A stretch of 64,000 nt of DNA from Dyella_B sp036746095. GTDB lineage: Bacteria; Pseudomonadota; Gammaproteobacteria; Xanthomonadales; Rhodanobacteraceae. Each line of letters opens with the position of its first letter. The first letter of the stretch is position 1. The position numbers and the translations under genes were made by a program. The notes beneath the pieces were generated by a model. The model saw only the letters and a program-made list of their open reading frames with translations, was not told where the DNA came from and made no database searches. Location: assembly GCF_036746095.1 (NCBI RefSeq), contig NZ_DAIOEU010000021.1:3323-67322 (forward strand). The letters are read 5' to 3'. Below, one piece after another: positions 27,073 to 35,666 of this stretch.

Positions 27073-28301
27073 GCGCATCGCGGCCCAGGCTGGTCGTCAT
27101 CGGCAATGGCATGGCCGGCATGCGCACGGTCGAGGAATTGCTGCAGCTTGCGCCCGGCCTGTACGACATCACGGTGTTCGGCGCGGAGCCTTACGGCAAC
27201 TACAACCGCATCCTGCTGTCGATGCTGTTGAGCGGGGAGAAGAACACCGACGACATCATGCTCAATACGCGCGAGTGGTACGCGGCGAACGGCATCACGC
27301 TGCATGCCGGCGATCCGGTGGTCGCGATCGATCGGCGCCATCGGCGCGTGCGTTCGCGCAAGGGCGTGGAGGTGGTTTACGACCGATTGCTGATCGCGAC
27401 CGGCTCGCAGCCCTTCATGCTGCCGCTGCCTGGCGCCGATCTACCGGGCGTGATCGGTTTTCGGGGGATCGACGATGTCGAGCAGATGTTGCGGGCGGCC
27501 AGTACGTACAGGCATGCCGCGGTGATCGGTGGTGGCCTGCTCGGTATCGAGGCGGCCAATGGCCTTTTGCGCCGCGGTATGCAAGTGACGCTGCTCCATC
27601 GCATCGAGGTGCTGATGGAACAGCAGCTCAACGCGGATGCATCGCGCCTGCTGACACAGAACCTCAAGGCACGTGGCTTGAACGTGCTGCTGAATGCGCA
27701 GACCAAGGCGTTGTACGGCGATGGCCGTGTGCAGGGCATCGAATTTGTCGACGGTACGCGCATCGATGCTGATCTAGTGGTGATGGCGGTGGGCGTGCGC
27801 CCGGATATCGCGCTGGCAAAATCCTGCCGGTTGCATTGCGATCGCGGCATCGTCGTGGACGACACCTTGCTCACGTACGATCCGCACATCTATGCCGTCG
27901 GCGAATGCGTGCAACATCGCCGCCTCACCTTTGGGCTGGTCGCGCCCGTGTGGGAGCAGGCGAAGGTATGCGCATCGCATCTGGCGCGCATCGGCCATCG
28001 CCGCTATCGCTTCACGCGCACGGCGACCAAGCTGAAGGTGACCGGCATCGATCTTTATTCGGCCGGCGACTTCATCGGCGGCGAAGGCACGGAGGACCTG
28101 GTGCTGCGCGATCCGCGCCGCGGCATTTACAAGCGGCTGGTGCTGAGGGGCAACCAGATCATCGGCGCCGTGTTGTATGGCGACGTGAAGGATGGCGGCT
28201 GGTATTTCGAGTTGATCCAGAACGGTACGGATATCACGCCGATTCGCGATCGCTTGTTGTTTGGCAGGCATCATTGCCAGCGGGCGGAGGTGGCTGCATG
28301 A
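27069..28301 (+). CDS. FAD/NAD(P)-dependent oxidoreductase, likely electron donor to nitrate reductase
   Basis: A 410-residue pyridine-nucleotide-disulphide-fold flavoprotein, paralogous to the N-terminal half of the adjacent NirB (LVVIGNGMAGMRTVEELL here against LLVIGNGMVGHKLLEEL there). The FAD loop is GNGMAG, the NAD(P) loop is GGGLLGIEAANGLL, and the second FAD motif is DPHIYAVGECVQH. It ends after the flavoprotein core and lacks BFD-type Fe-S and sirohaem domains. The ATG at 27069 overlaps the nirD stop by 4 bases and is preferred to an open upstream extension. Position and family suggest a NasB/NasC-type NADH-dependent electron-transfer subunit for the downstream nitrate reductase. Confidence 0.87.
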   Translation: MSASRPRLVVIGNGMAGMRTVEELLQLAPGLYDITVFGAEPYGNYNRILLSMLLSGEKNTDDIMLNTREWYAANGITLHAGDPVVAIDRRHRRVRSRKGVEVVYDRLLIATGSQPFMLPLPGADLPGVIGFRGIDDVEQMLRAASTYRHAAVIGGGLLGIEAANGLLRRGMQVTLLHRIEVLMEQQLNADASRLLTQNLKARGLNVLLNAQTKALYGDGRVQGIEFVDGTRIDADLVVMAVGVRPDIALAKSCRLHCDRGIVVDDTLLTYDPHIYAVGECVQHRRLTFGLVAPVWEQAKVCASHLARIGHRRYRFTRTATKLKVTGIDLYSAGDFIGGEGTEDLVLRDPRRGIYKRLVLRGNQIIGAVLYGDVKDGGWYFELIQNGTDITPIRDRLLFGRHHCQRAEVAA

Positions 28302-28527
28302 GTGTTGTTCCTTTTCTCTGCGGTCATTCCCGCTTTTGCACGCTGATATTCAGGGAAATATCGTCGACACGCGCCGCAATGCTCAATACATCGTCGTTCC
28401 GGCGACGGGTAAGTGGTATTGGATGTGCAGGCAAATGTGGCCTTGCGACGACCTATGTATCTTTTAAGAGCGGTGCCCGTTCTAGAAAAACTGCGGACTT
28501 TGTGAGTGGACGTGGAGGTGTCTGGCT
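28302..28527. other. Intergenic region before the nitrate reductase gene
   Basis: 226 bases without a supportable gene. A partial dispersed-repeat copy (GTCATTCCCGCTTTTGCAC) lies near 28323, close to the preceding stop. The last 15 bases hold the GGAGG ribosome-binding site (28514-28518) that fixes the GTG start of the next gene. Whether nitrate reductase has its own promoter here is unclear. Confidence 0.5.
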
Positions 28528-31233
28528 GTGACCGTCGCCACCACCTGCCCCTATTGCGGTGTGGGTTGCGGCGTATTGGCCCGCGCCAACGCCGACGGCT
28601 CCGTGTATGTAGAAGGCGACGCGCAACATCACGCCAATCACGGGCGCTTGTGCGTAAAAGGCTCGGCTTTAGGTGAAACCGTCGACTTGCGTGGGCGCTT
28701 GTTGCATCCGATGTTGCGTGGGCCGGACGGTACCTTGCGGCGCACGAGCTGGGACGACGCACTCGATCGCGTCGCCGAAGGTTTTCGCCGCGTCATCGAC
28801 CAGCATGGTCCGGATGCCGTCGCGTTCTACGTCTCCGGCCAGTTGCTCACCGAGGACTACTACGTCGTCAACAAGCTGGCCAAGGGCTATATCGGCACGG
28901 CGAACATCGATACCAATTCGCGCCTGTGCATGTCTTCCGCCGTGGCCGGCCACAAGCGTGCGTTCGGCGAAGATGTGGTGCCGGGTTGCTATGACGACTT
29001 GGAACAGGCCGAGCTGATCGTGCTGGTCGGTTCCAATACCGCGTGGTGCCATCCCATCGTGTACCAGCGCATTGCCAAGGCCAAGGAAGGCGCGAACCCG
29101 CCGCGCATGGTGGTGATCGATCCGCGCCATACGGCGACCTGCGAATCGGCCGATCTGCATTTGCCGGTGAAGCCGGGTACGGACGTGTGGCTGTTCAACG
29201 GCCTGCTGGCGTTTCTGTTCCAGCACGGCGCAATGGATGCCCGTTTCATGGAAGCGCATACCGAGGGTTTTGCGCAAGCGCTGGCCGCGGCGCAAAAGGA
29301 TGCCGGCGATCCCGCCGAGGTGGCGCGTATATGCGGCGTGCAACAGGCGGACCTGTTGAATTTCTACCGCTGGTTCGCGCGCTGCCGACGTACCGTCACG
29401 CTGTTCTCGCAGGGCGTGAACCAGTCGTCCAGCGGCACCGACAAGGTCAACAGCATCATCAATTGCCACCTCCTTACCGGGCGCATCGGCAAGCCCGGCA
29501 TGGGGCCGTTTTCGCTGACCGGCCAACCCAATGCGATGGGCGGGCGTGAAGTCGGTGGGCTGGCAAACATGCTGGCCGCGCATATGGAACTGGAAAATCC
29601 TGTGCATCGCCAGGTCGTGCAATCGTTCTGGCAATCACCGCGCATCGCCGAACGTCCAGGATTGAAAGCGGTGGACCTGTTCGAGGCGATCGGCCAGGGC
29701 AAGGTGAGGGCACTGTGGATCATGGCGACCAATCCGGTGGTGAGCCTGCCGGATGCCGATCGCGTGAAGCAGGCGCTGGCGCGTTGCGAGTGGGTGGTGA
29801 GTTCCGACATCGTCGCGCAAACCGACACCCATGCTTATGCCCATGCGCTGTTGCCGGCGCTGGGCTGGGGCGAGAAGGACGGCACCGTCACCAACTCGGA
29901 GCGGCGCATATCGCGCCAGCGCGCGTTCCTGCCGGCACCGGGGAGCGCGCGTGCGGATTGGCGCGTCGTCTGTGAAGTAGCGCGGCGGATGGGCTTTGCC
30001 GAAGGGTTTGAGTTTGACGACGCGCATGCGGTATTCGCCGAGCACGCACGACTGACGGCCTACCGCAACCATGAGGGGCGGGAGGGCGACGCGCCGGCCG
30101 CCCATCGCCTGCTCAATCTGGAAGGGCTGGCGCACCTGGACCGGCATGCCTACGACGCGCTGCAGCCGGTGCAATGGCCGGTGGCGGCGAATGGCGAAGG
30201 CGAGGCACGCCTGTTTGCATCCGGCAGCTTTTCGCACCCCGGTGGGCGGGCGCGCTTCATCGCCACGCCAGCCCGCATGCCCAGGCACGCCGCCGATCGC
30301 CAATACCCGCTGATACTCAATACCGGCCGCGTGCGCGACCAATGGCACAGCATGACGCGCACCGGCAAGGCGCCGCGGCTTACCGGGCATGTTCCCGAGC
30401 CTTTCGTCGACATGCACCCGCACGATGCCTTGCGTTGCGGCGTACGCGAAGGCGAGTTGGCGCGCGTGCTATCGCGCTGGGGTGCGATGGTGGCGCGCGT
30501 AAAGCACAGCGGCGGCATTCTTGCCGGCACCGTGTTCGTGCCGATTCACTGGAATGACCAGTTCGCTTCCGACGCGCGCGTGGGCGGCGTGGTCAATCCG
30601 GTGGTCGATCCGGTTTCCGGCGAACCGGAGTTCAAGCACACGCCGGTAAGCGTGGAACCTTTTCCGGTGCGCTGGTACGGCTTTGCGCTGTCCCGCGAGC
30701 CGTTGATGCCGCACGGTTTGAGCTATTGGACGTCTATTCAAGGCGACCATTTCCGCCGCTATGAAATCGCCCATCGCGAGCGGCCATCCGAATGCAGTGC
30801 CTGGGCGCGTGCATGGCTGGGCGTGACGGACCCGGAGGCCGATTGGCTGGAATACGAGGACCGCAGTACCGGCATCTACCGCGCGGCGCATGTGATCGAC
30901 GATCGGATTGAATCCTGCGTGTTTCTTTCCTCGCGCCCGGATCTGCCGGCGCGGCATTGGCTGGCAAGCCTGTTCGTGCAGGAGCGGTTGGCGGATGACG
31001 ACCGCATGGCGTTGTTGCTTGGCGAGTCCGGCGGTCCGTCGGCGGCGACCGGGCCGACGGTATGTTCCTGCTTTGGTGTGGGACGCGACACGATTTGCGA
31101 CGCGATCCGCACGCATGGCCTGGAGACGCCGGCGCAGATTACCTCGCGCCTGCGCGCGGGCGGCAATTGCGGTTCGTGCGTACCGGAGTTGCGGCAGTTG
31201 ATTGCGGAAGTGCGGGCAGAAGTGAACGCATGA
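28528..31233 (+). CDS. nasA: Assimilatory nitrate reductase catalytic subunit (MoCo, [4Fe-4S], C-terminal [2Fe-2S])
   Basis: A 901-residue cytoplasmic molybdopterin oxidoreductase reducing nitrate to nitrite. The N-terminal [4Fe-4S] ligands are C7, C10, C14 and C42 (CPYCGVGC ... GRLCVKG). MoCo-domain motifs include NSRLCMSSAVAGHKRAFGED, GRIGKPGMGPFSLTGQPNAMGGRE and a C-terminal molydop-binding domain (LILNTGRVRDQWHSMTRTG). The C-terminus carries a BFD-like [2Fe-2S] domain (VCSCFGVG ... GNCGSCVPEL), as in NasA-type enzymes. There is no Tat signal. Translation starts at GTG with GGAGG 9 bases upstream. It probably takes electrons from the FAD oxidoreductase encoded just upstream. Confidence 0.95.
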   Translation: MTVATTCPYCGVGCGVLARANADGSVYVEGDAQHHANHGRLCVKGSALGETVDLRGRLLHPMLRGPDGTLRRTSWDDALDRVAEGFRRVIDQHGPDAVAFYVSGQLLTEDYYVVNKLAKGYIGTANIDTNSRLCMSSAVAGHKRAFGEDVVPGCYDDLEQAELIVLVGSNTAWCHPIVYQRIAKAKEGANPPRMVVIDPRHTATCESADLHLPVKPGTDVWLFNGLLAFLFQHGAMDARFMEAHTEGFAQALAAAQKDAGDPAEVARICGVQQADLLNFYRWFARCRRTVTLFSQGVNQSSSGTDKVNSIINCHLLTGRIGKPGMGPFSLTGQPNAMGGREVGGLANMLAAHMELENPVHRQVVQSFWQSPRIAERPGLKAVDLFEAIGQGKVRALWIMATNPVVSLPDADRVKQALARCEWVVSSDIVAQTDTHAYAHALLPALGWGEKDGTVTNSERRISRQRAFLPAPGSARADWRVVCEVARRMGFAEGFEFDDAHAVFAEHARLTAYRNHEGREGDAPAAHRLLNLEGLAHLDRHAYDALQPVQWPVAANGEGEARLFASGSFSHPGGRARFIATPARMPRHAADRQYPLILNTGRVRDQWHSMTRTGKAPRLTGHVPEPFVDMHPHDALRCGVREGELARVLSRWGAMVARVKHSGGILAGTVFVPIHWNDQFASDARVGGVVNPVVDPVSGEPEFKHTPVSVEPFPVRWYGFALSREPLMPHGLSYWTSIQGDHFRRYEIAHRERPSECSAWARAWLGVTDPEADWLEYEDRSTGIYRAAHVIDDRIESCVFLSSRPDLPARHWLASLFVQERLADDDRMALLLGESGGPSAATGPTVCSCFGVGRDTICDAIRTHGLETPAQITSRLRAGGNCGSCVPELRQLIAEVRAEVNA

Positions 31234-31245
31234 AACGCATTCTTG

Positions 31246-31291
31246 CCTCATTGCCGTCATTCCCGCTTTCGCGGGAATGACGGCAATGAGG
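31246..31291. terminator. Perfect palindrome between convergent nasA and hemD-like genes
   Basis: 21-base perfect arms (31246-31266 and 31271-31291, beginning CCTCATTGCCGTCATTCCCG) enclose a 4-base TTTC loop. It lies between two convergent stop codons 69 bases apart, so it probably acts as a bidirectional transcription barrier, although no long T-tract follows. It belongs to the GTCATTCC(A/C/G)GC repeat family. Confidence 0.65.
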
Positions 31292-31301
31292 TTGTACGGG
31301 T

Positions 31302-32135
31302 TTAAGGCAAGCTTGAACTTAGCCGCTCGATCAACGCTTGCGTCAATGGCTTCAAGTAATAGCTTTGTTCCGGCACGACCTGGGGCTGGACGCCGTGTGC
31401 GCGCAATGCATCGGCCACAACCGGTCCGATGGCTGCCACCAGCGTCTGCGCCAGCGCTTGTTTGAGTCGCTCGCCGCCGACCAGCCGAAACAGCCGCTCC
31501 ACTTGCTGCAAGCTGGTGAAGGCAATCGCATCGACGCGACCTTGCTGCATCGATTCGATCAGCGCGAACACTTCCGCGTCGGCTGCCGCATCGGCATACA
31601 CATACGGCCATACCGGCAGCGCCTGCGCACCGGCCGTGGCGAGAAACTCCATCAATGCGGTGTTCGGCTCCGTGCCATAGAGCTGCACGCCTACGCGGCG
31701 TCCCTGCAAATCGAGCGTTTGCAGCAGTGCAATCATGCCAGGTGTGGTGGCGGGGTCGGCCACCAAGCTTGGCTTCAAGCCCAGCTCGCGCAGCACGCGG
31801 CCAGGCTTTGGGCCGCGCGCGATGGTGCGCACGCTGGCAAGCTGCTTGACGAACGACTCGTGCAGGTCAGGGGCGTGGTGCTCGATCAGGCTTAGCAGAC
31901 GACGCACGCCCTCGCCGGTGAACAGCAGCAAGTCGTCGCAGCCGCCGGCACAGAACGCATGCAGCCATGTGAGCACGGGCACCGGATCAGGCGTCTCGCG
32001 GATATCCACCAGCGGACAGCGCAATACCGTGGCGCCGCGGCGTTCCAGCAGCGAGGCGAACAGATCCAGTTCGCGCGACTCGGGAATGGCGATACGGCGG
32101 TTTTGCAGTGGCACGTCGGCATCGGTATGAGTCAT
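31302..32135 (-). CDS. Uroporphyrinogen-III synthase (HemD-like)
   Basis: A 277-residue two-lobed protein of the HemD family, which closes and inverts the linear tetrapyrrole to uroporphyrinogen III. Typical stretches are LLERRGATVLRCPLVDI, LLLFTGEGVRRLL, TIARGPKPGRVLRELG, VDAIAFTSLQQVERLFRL and VAAIGPVVADALRAHG. The ATG at 32135 with AGGA upstream is chosen; longer frames run into cysG. It lies 52 bases downstream of cysG on the same strand, so uroporphyrinogen III formation and its conversion to sirohaem are co-expressed next to the nitrite reductase that needs it. The genome may carry a second housekeeping hemD; this copy may be specific to nitrate assimilation. Confidence 0.85.
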   Translation of the reverse strand: MTHTDADVPLQNRRIAIPESRELDLFASLLERRGATVLRCPLVDIRETPDPVPVLTWLHAFCAGGCDDLLLFTGEGVRRLLSLIEHHAPDLHESFVKQLASVRTIARGPKPGRVLRELGLKPSLVADPATTPGMIALLQTLDLQGRRVGVQLYGTEPNTALMEFLATAGAQALPVWPYVYADAAADAEVFALIESMQQGRVDAIAFTSLQQVERLFRLVGGERLKQALAQTLVAAIGPVVADALRAHGVQPQVVPEQSYYLKPLTQALIERLSSSLP

Positions 32136-32187
32136 GTGTGACAGTCCTGCTGCCTCATGGCCGCCATGAAAGAAAGTGAGCTCCTGG

Positions 32188-33570
32188 TCATTTGCCAAAC
32201 CAGGCGTGGTCATGCGCCAATGCCGCCACTTCGCCAATGATAAGCAGTGCCGGCGGGTGTATCGCATGTTCCTTGGCGTGCGCAGGCAGTTCGTGCAGCA
32301 CGCCGCTTATCACCCGTTGCTGTGGCCGCGTGCCGTTCTCGATGATGGCAAACGGCGTATCCGGACGCCGGCCATGTGCCAGCAAGCGCTGGGTAAATTC
32401 CTCCAGCCTGGCCACGCCCATATAGACGGCCATGGTCTGGTGATCCTGCGCCAGTGCCGGCCAGTCCATGGCGTCCATGGATTCCTTGCCATGGCCGGTA
32501 AGCAGGTGCACGGTGCGTGCGTGGTCGCGGTGGGTGAGTGGAATACCTGCGTAGGCGGCGCAAGCGACGGCGGCGGTGACGCCGGGCACGATTTCGTACG
32601 GGATGCCGTGCTGGCGCAGGAATTCCATCTCTTCGCCGCCGCGCCCGAAAACGAACGGATCGCCGCCTTTCAGCCGCACCACCAGTCGGCCTGCCTGCGC
32701 CTGTTCGAGCAGCAGTTGATGGATCTGCTCCTGTTGGGTGTGCCGCCCCCCGCAGCGCTTGCCGACGTCGATGCGCTCGGCATCGCGGCGCGCGAGCGCG
32801 AGCACGGCGTCGCTGACCAGTGAGTCATGCAGGATGACGTCGGCGCGATTGAGCGCGCGTAATGCATGCAAGGTGAGCAAGCCTGGATCGCCGGGACCGG
32901 CGCCGACCAGCAGCACAGAACCTTTTGCCGAAGGAGATGCTGGCGCGTTCAACGCATCCAGCAAGATTTGTTCGGCGTCGTCGGGCCTGGCATGGCGCAG
33001 CAGCGCCATGACCGGCCCGTCATGCAGCCAGTCGTAGAACGCGCGGCGCTCGGCCAGGTGCGGCCAGCGTTGCGTGATGCGTGTGCGGTGCCTTTGCGCC
33101 AGCGCGGTAAGCGGGCCAAGCGCATGATCGAGTTCGGTTTCCAGCGTTTCGCGTACGCGCCGGGCAATCACCGGTGCGGCGCCACCGGTGGAAACGGCCA
33201 CGATCAATGGCGTGCGATCCACCAAGGCCGGCACCTGGAAGCGGGACAGGGCCGGAGCGTCCACCACGTTGGCGAGAATGCGGCGTTGCTCGGCGTTCGC
33301 GGCAACCTCGGCATTCAATTCGTGATCGTCGGTGGCGGCAATGACCAGCCACACACCATCCAGCCACGCAGGCTGGAAGCTGCCGGCGAGGTGGTCGATC
33401 TTGCCTGCCTCGGCTTGTTGCAGCAGGGCAGGCGTCAGTACCGGTGCGCCAACGCGTACGCGCGCACCCGCCGCGAGCAGCATGGCTGTCTTGCGTTCCG
33501 CGACGTGGCCGCCGCCGACCACCAGCACGGGCAGTCCGGTCAGGTCGGCAAAGAGTGGATAGAGCCCCAT
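32188..33570 (-). CDS. cysG: Sirohaem synthase (trifunctional CysG)
   Basis: A 460-residue protein joining precorrin-2 dehydrogenase/ferrochelatase (residues 1-150, with GLYPLFADLTGLPVLVVGGGHVAERK and the NVVDAPALSRFQVPALVDR loop), a small dimerisation domain (150-210) and a SAM-dependent uroporphyrinogen-III methyltransferase (about 215-455, with VLLVGAGPGDPGLLTLHALR, VVRLKGGDPFVFGRGGEE and GVTAAVACAAYAGIPLTHR). Together these make sirohaem from uroporphyrinogen III, the cofactor of NirB. The ATG at 33570 starts exactly at the family N-terminus; an upstream in-frame start at 33588 would add 6 residues. Confidence 0.96.
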   Translation of the reverse strand: MGLYPLFADLTGLPVLVVGGGHVAERKTAMLLAAGARVRVGAPVLTPALLQQAEAGKIDHLAGSFQPAWLDGVWLVIAATDDHELNAEVAANAEQRRILANVVDAPALSRFQVPALVDRTPLIVAVSTGGAAPVIARRVRETLETELDHALGPLTALAQRHRTRITQRWPHLAERRAFYDWLHDGPVMALLRHARPDDAEQILLDALNAPASPSAKGSVLLVGAGPGDPGLLTLHALRALNRADVILHDSLVSDAVLALARRDAERIDVGKRCGGRHTQQEQIHQLLLEQAQAGRLVVRLKGGDPFVFGRGGEEMEFLRQHGIPYEIVPGVTAAVACAAYAGIPLTHRDHARTVHLLTGHGKESMDAMDWPALAQDHQTMAVYMGVARLEEFTQRLLAHGRRPDTPFAIIENGTRPQQRVISGVLHELPAHAKEHAIHPPALLIIGEVAALAHDHAWFGK

Positions 33571-33682
33571 GATGTGTTCCCGGTACACCAGCTTATGTGG
33601 CTAGATTAATGCGTAAGTGTGCGTGTGCCTTGCGACGATGCGGAATAAAGTGGTGGATATGTCTATTTGTTTTGCGGTGGCG

Positions 33683-33711
33683 TTCCGCCACGCGCTTCGC
33701 GCGCGGCGGAA
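33683..33711. repeat. GC-rich hairpin between cysG and the ridA-like gene
   Basis: Arms TTCCGCCACGCGC (33683-33695) and GCGCGCGGCGGAA (33699-33711) pair with one mismatch. It lies downstream of the ridA-like stop on the same strand and could stop or stabilise that transcript; no T-tract. Confidence 0.45.
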
Positions 33712-33735
33712 TGTCCTTGGAAAACGTCGAATGAC

Positions 33736-34224
33736 TCAAGGCCGCACGGCGGTCACTTCAATCTCCACGCGAAACCCCGGATTCGCCAACCCGGCCACCT
33801 GGATCGCCGAACGCGCCGGCAGCTTGGACTGCTCCTTGGTGCCGAAGAACTGGGTATAGCCGGCCATGAAACCGGTGAAATCCATCCGTCCGCCATGTGT
33901 TTGGTCGCCGACCAGGAATGCCTGCATCTTCACCACGTCGCCCATGTCCAGATGCATGCTTTGCAATTGCTTCTGGATGGCGGTGAGCGCGCCGATGGTC
34001 TGGGTCTTGGTATCGCCGTAGGCGGCGACGGAATCCTTCGGCGCCTTGGCATCGATCACTGGCGGCACCATGCCGCTGAGAAACACGATTGATTTGCCTG
34101 CCGGCACTTCCACCGCGGCGGAGATGGGGAAATTGCTGTGGGGCAGTTTGTAGCGGATGGCGTCTTGCGCATGGGCGAAGGCGGGTGTCGTGAGCAGCAA
34201 TGCAAGCAAGGCCGGTTTCTGCAT
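33736..34224 (-). CDS. Exported RidA/YjgF-family protein
   Basis: A 162-residue protein with a clear Sec signal peptide (MQKPALLALLLTTPAFAHA, cleavage near residue 19) followed by a RidA/YjgF/UK114 domain (FLSGMVPPV, TKTQTIGALTAIQKQLQSM, DVVKMQAFLVGD, SAIQVAGLANPGFRVEIEVTAV). Canonical RidA is a cytoplasmic enamine/imine deaminase whose arginine lies in a C-terminal R-x-A-V-x-V motif; here the equivalent is ARSAIQVAGL, so the arginine is kept. The ATG at 34224 has GGAGGA upstream. The export signal points to the periplasm, where the role of such proteins is not known. Confidence 0.85.
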   Translation of the reverse strand: MQKPALLALLLTTPAFAHAQDAIRYKLPHSNFPISAAVEVPAGKSIVFLSGMVPPVIDAKAPKDSVAAYGDTKTQTIGALTAIQKQLQSMHLDMGDVVKMQAFLVGDQTHGGRMDFTGFMAGYTQFFGTKEQSKLPARSAIQVAGLANPGFRVEIEVTAVRP

Positions 34225-34249
34225 GGCGAATCCTCCGGTGGTGCGTAGG

Positions 34250-34408
34250 TTGGGTGAGCGCCAATGGCGTTGACTTGGGCGCACATCTCGATGCTTGCCG
34301 CCTTGCACTCCCTCCCCTGCTGCACGCAGCGCAGGGAGTCGATCATCGCCAGCATCGAGCTTTGCGCGCCCAAATTGGTGCCATGGGGGTTGGCGCAGCG
34401 TAACCCAA
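34250..34408. repeat. Long imperfect palindrome
   Basis: Nested inverted arms over about 160 bases: TTGGGTGAGCGCCA (34250-34263) against TGGCGCAGCGTAACCCAA (34391-34408); a 34275-34292 block ending CTCGATGCTTG against CAGCATCGAG (about 34350-34360) and its flank; and an ACTCCCT (about 34308) to AGGGAGT (about 34333) core. It sits between the ridA-like and ABC ATPase genes, upstream of the former. It may be a degenerate MITE or BIME; no coding capacity is seen. Confidence 0.45.
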
Positions 34409-34463
34409 CGGCTGCGATGGAGCGTGGTTGCATTCCTCCGTTGAAGTTCCGGCTGGCTCCAGG

Positions 34464-35291
34464 CTATGGCGCGATGCTGGCGATGTAGTAGTCGCCCTGC
34501 CGCGCCACGCGCATCGGCATGCCGAATGCCTCGGTCAACGCTTGGTCCGTCAGCACGCTGGCCTTGTTGCCCTTGCGCAACAGTTGGCCTTCGCGCAGCA
34601 GAACCAGGTGTTCGATCTCCGGCAGAATCTCTTCTACATGATGCGTCACCAGCAACAGGGTCACGCCCTGTTGGGCGAGCTGCCGCAGGCTTTCGAGAAA
34701 GCGCCGGCGGCTGGCCGGATCAAGTCCGGTGCACGGTTCATCCAGCAATAGCGCACGCGGTTTGTGCACCAGCGCACGTGCAATCAACACGCGACGCGCT
34801 TCGCCGGTGGAAAGGCTGCCCATCTGGCGGCCGACAAGTTGCGAGGCTTGTACTTGTGCCAGTGCTTCCAGCGCACGCTGGCGCATGGCTTCGGTGACTT
34901 CGTGGTTGACCCACAGCCCGCGTGCGGCGAAGAAACTGGAGACGACCGCATCGAAAACTTCCAGCGGTGCATCCTCGTTGGTGAAATCGCCTTGCACGGC
35001 GGGCGAGACGATACCGATCAGGCTGCGCAGCTCGGTCACGTTCCAGCGGTCGCGGCCGAATACCTTGATGGTGGGTGTGCCATCGTCGCGAGCCAGCGGA
35101 TAGATCTGCCGCGCGATCAACCGAATCAACGTGGATTTGCCCGAGCCGTTGGCGCCGAGGATGGCGGTGTGCTGGCCGGCGGCAAGCCGCAGGCTCAGGC
35201 GGTCCAGGATCAGGCGCTCGCCGCGCAGTACGCTGGCTTCGTGGATATCCAGCAGGGGGGCGGCATCGAAGTGGGTGGTGTCGGGACTCAT
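34464..35291 (-). CDS. Orphan ABC transporter ATP-binding protein
   Basis: A 275-residue ABC ATPase. Walker A is GANGSGKST (about residue 46), the signature is LSTGEARRVLIARAL, Walker B is RALLLDEPCTGLD, and the H-loop is LLLVTHHVEEI. The insertion and flow resemble the ModF/YlmA-type ATPases, which often lack a dedicated membrane subunit. No permease or binding-protein gene is adjacent, so the partner and substrate are unknown. The ATG at 35291 has an AAGG ribosome-binding site. Confidence 0.87.
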   Translation of the reverse strand: MSPDTTHFDAAPLLDIHEASVLRGERLILDRLSLRLAAGQHTAILGANGSGKSTLIRLIARQIYPLARDDGTPTIKVFGRDRWNVTELRSLIGIVSPAVQGDFTNEDAPLEVFDAVVSSFFAARGLWVNHEVTEAMRQRALEALAQVQASQLVGRQMGSLSTGEARRVLIARALVHKPRALLLDEPCTGLDPASRRRFLESLRQLAQQGVTLLLVTHHVEEILPEIEHLVLLREGQLLRKGNKASVLTDQALTEAFGMPMRVARQGDYYIASIAP

Positions 35292-35370
35292 GCCCGAACC
35301 TTGCCTGCTACGGCGGGTGATGGCAAGCGATGGACGTACAGACGTCCAGATGGCTGAATGTGCGCGCTAC

Positions 35371-35583
35371 CTATTGCGTTTGCTGCTCGATCTGCTTGTC
35401 CTGCTCGGCGGCGTGCTGGTTGACGACCTTCTGCACGTCCTTGGCGCGCTGTTCGTCCTGTTTCATCGCATCCCACGGCGCGCTGGGTTGGGCGGCGGCC
35501 TTGGGATCGGACTGCGGTGCGGGTGGCTTGCCGCTGCAGGTGCTCAGGGTTAGCAGGCAGAGCAGGGCGGTGGCGGTTCTCAT
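35371..35583 (-). CDS. Small putative lipoprotein
   Basis: A 70-residue protein beginning MRTATALLCLLTLSTCSGK, with a short signal peptide and lipobox-like L-S-T-C (the -1 threonine is unusual). The mature part is hydrophilic and glutamine/lysine rich (MKQDEQRAKDVQKVVNQHAA), likely helical. The ATG at 35583 has a GAGG ribosome-binding site; the frame is open to 35652. It is 79 bases upstream of the ABC ATPase on the same strand. No family is recognised. Confidence 0.7.
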   Translation of the reverse strand: MRTATALLCLLTLSTCSGKPPAPQSDPKAAAQPSAPWDAMKQDEQRAKDVQKVVNQHAAEQDKQIEQQTQ

Positions 35584-35666
35584 GAGATGACCTCGATCAG
35601 CATGGGCACAGTGTCCTGCGAGCGGACGCTTCGGACAAGCGACGCCGTTCATGTAAGCTGCATCGC

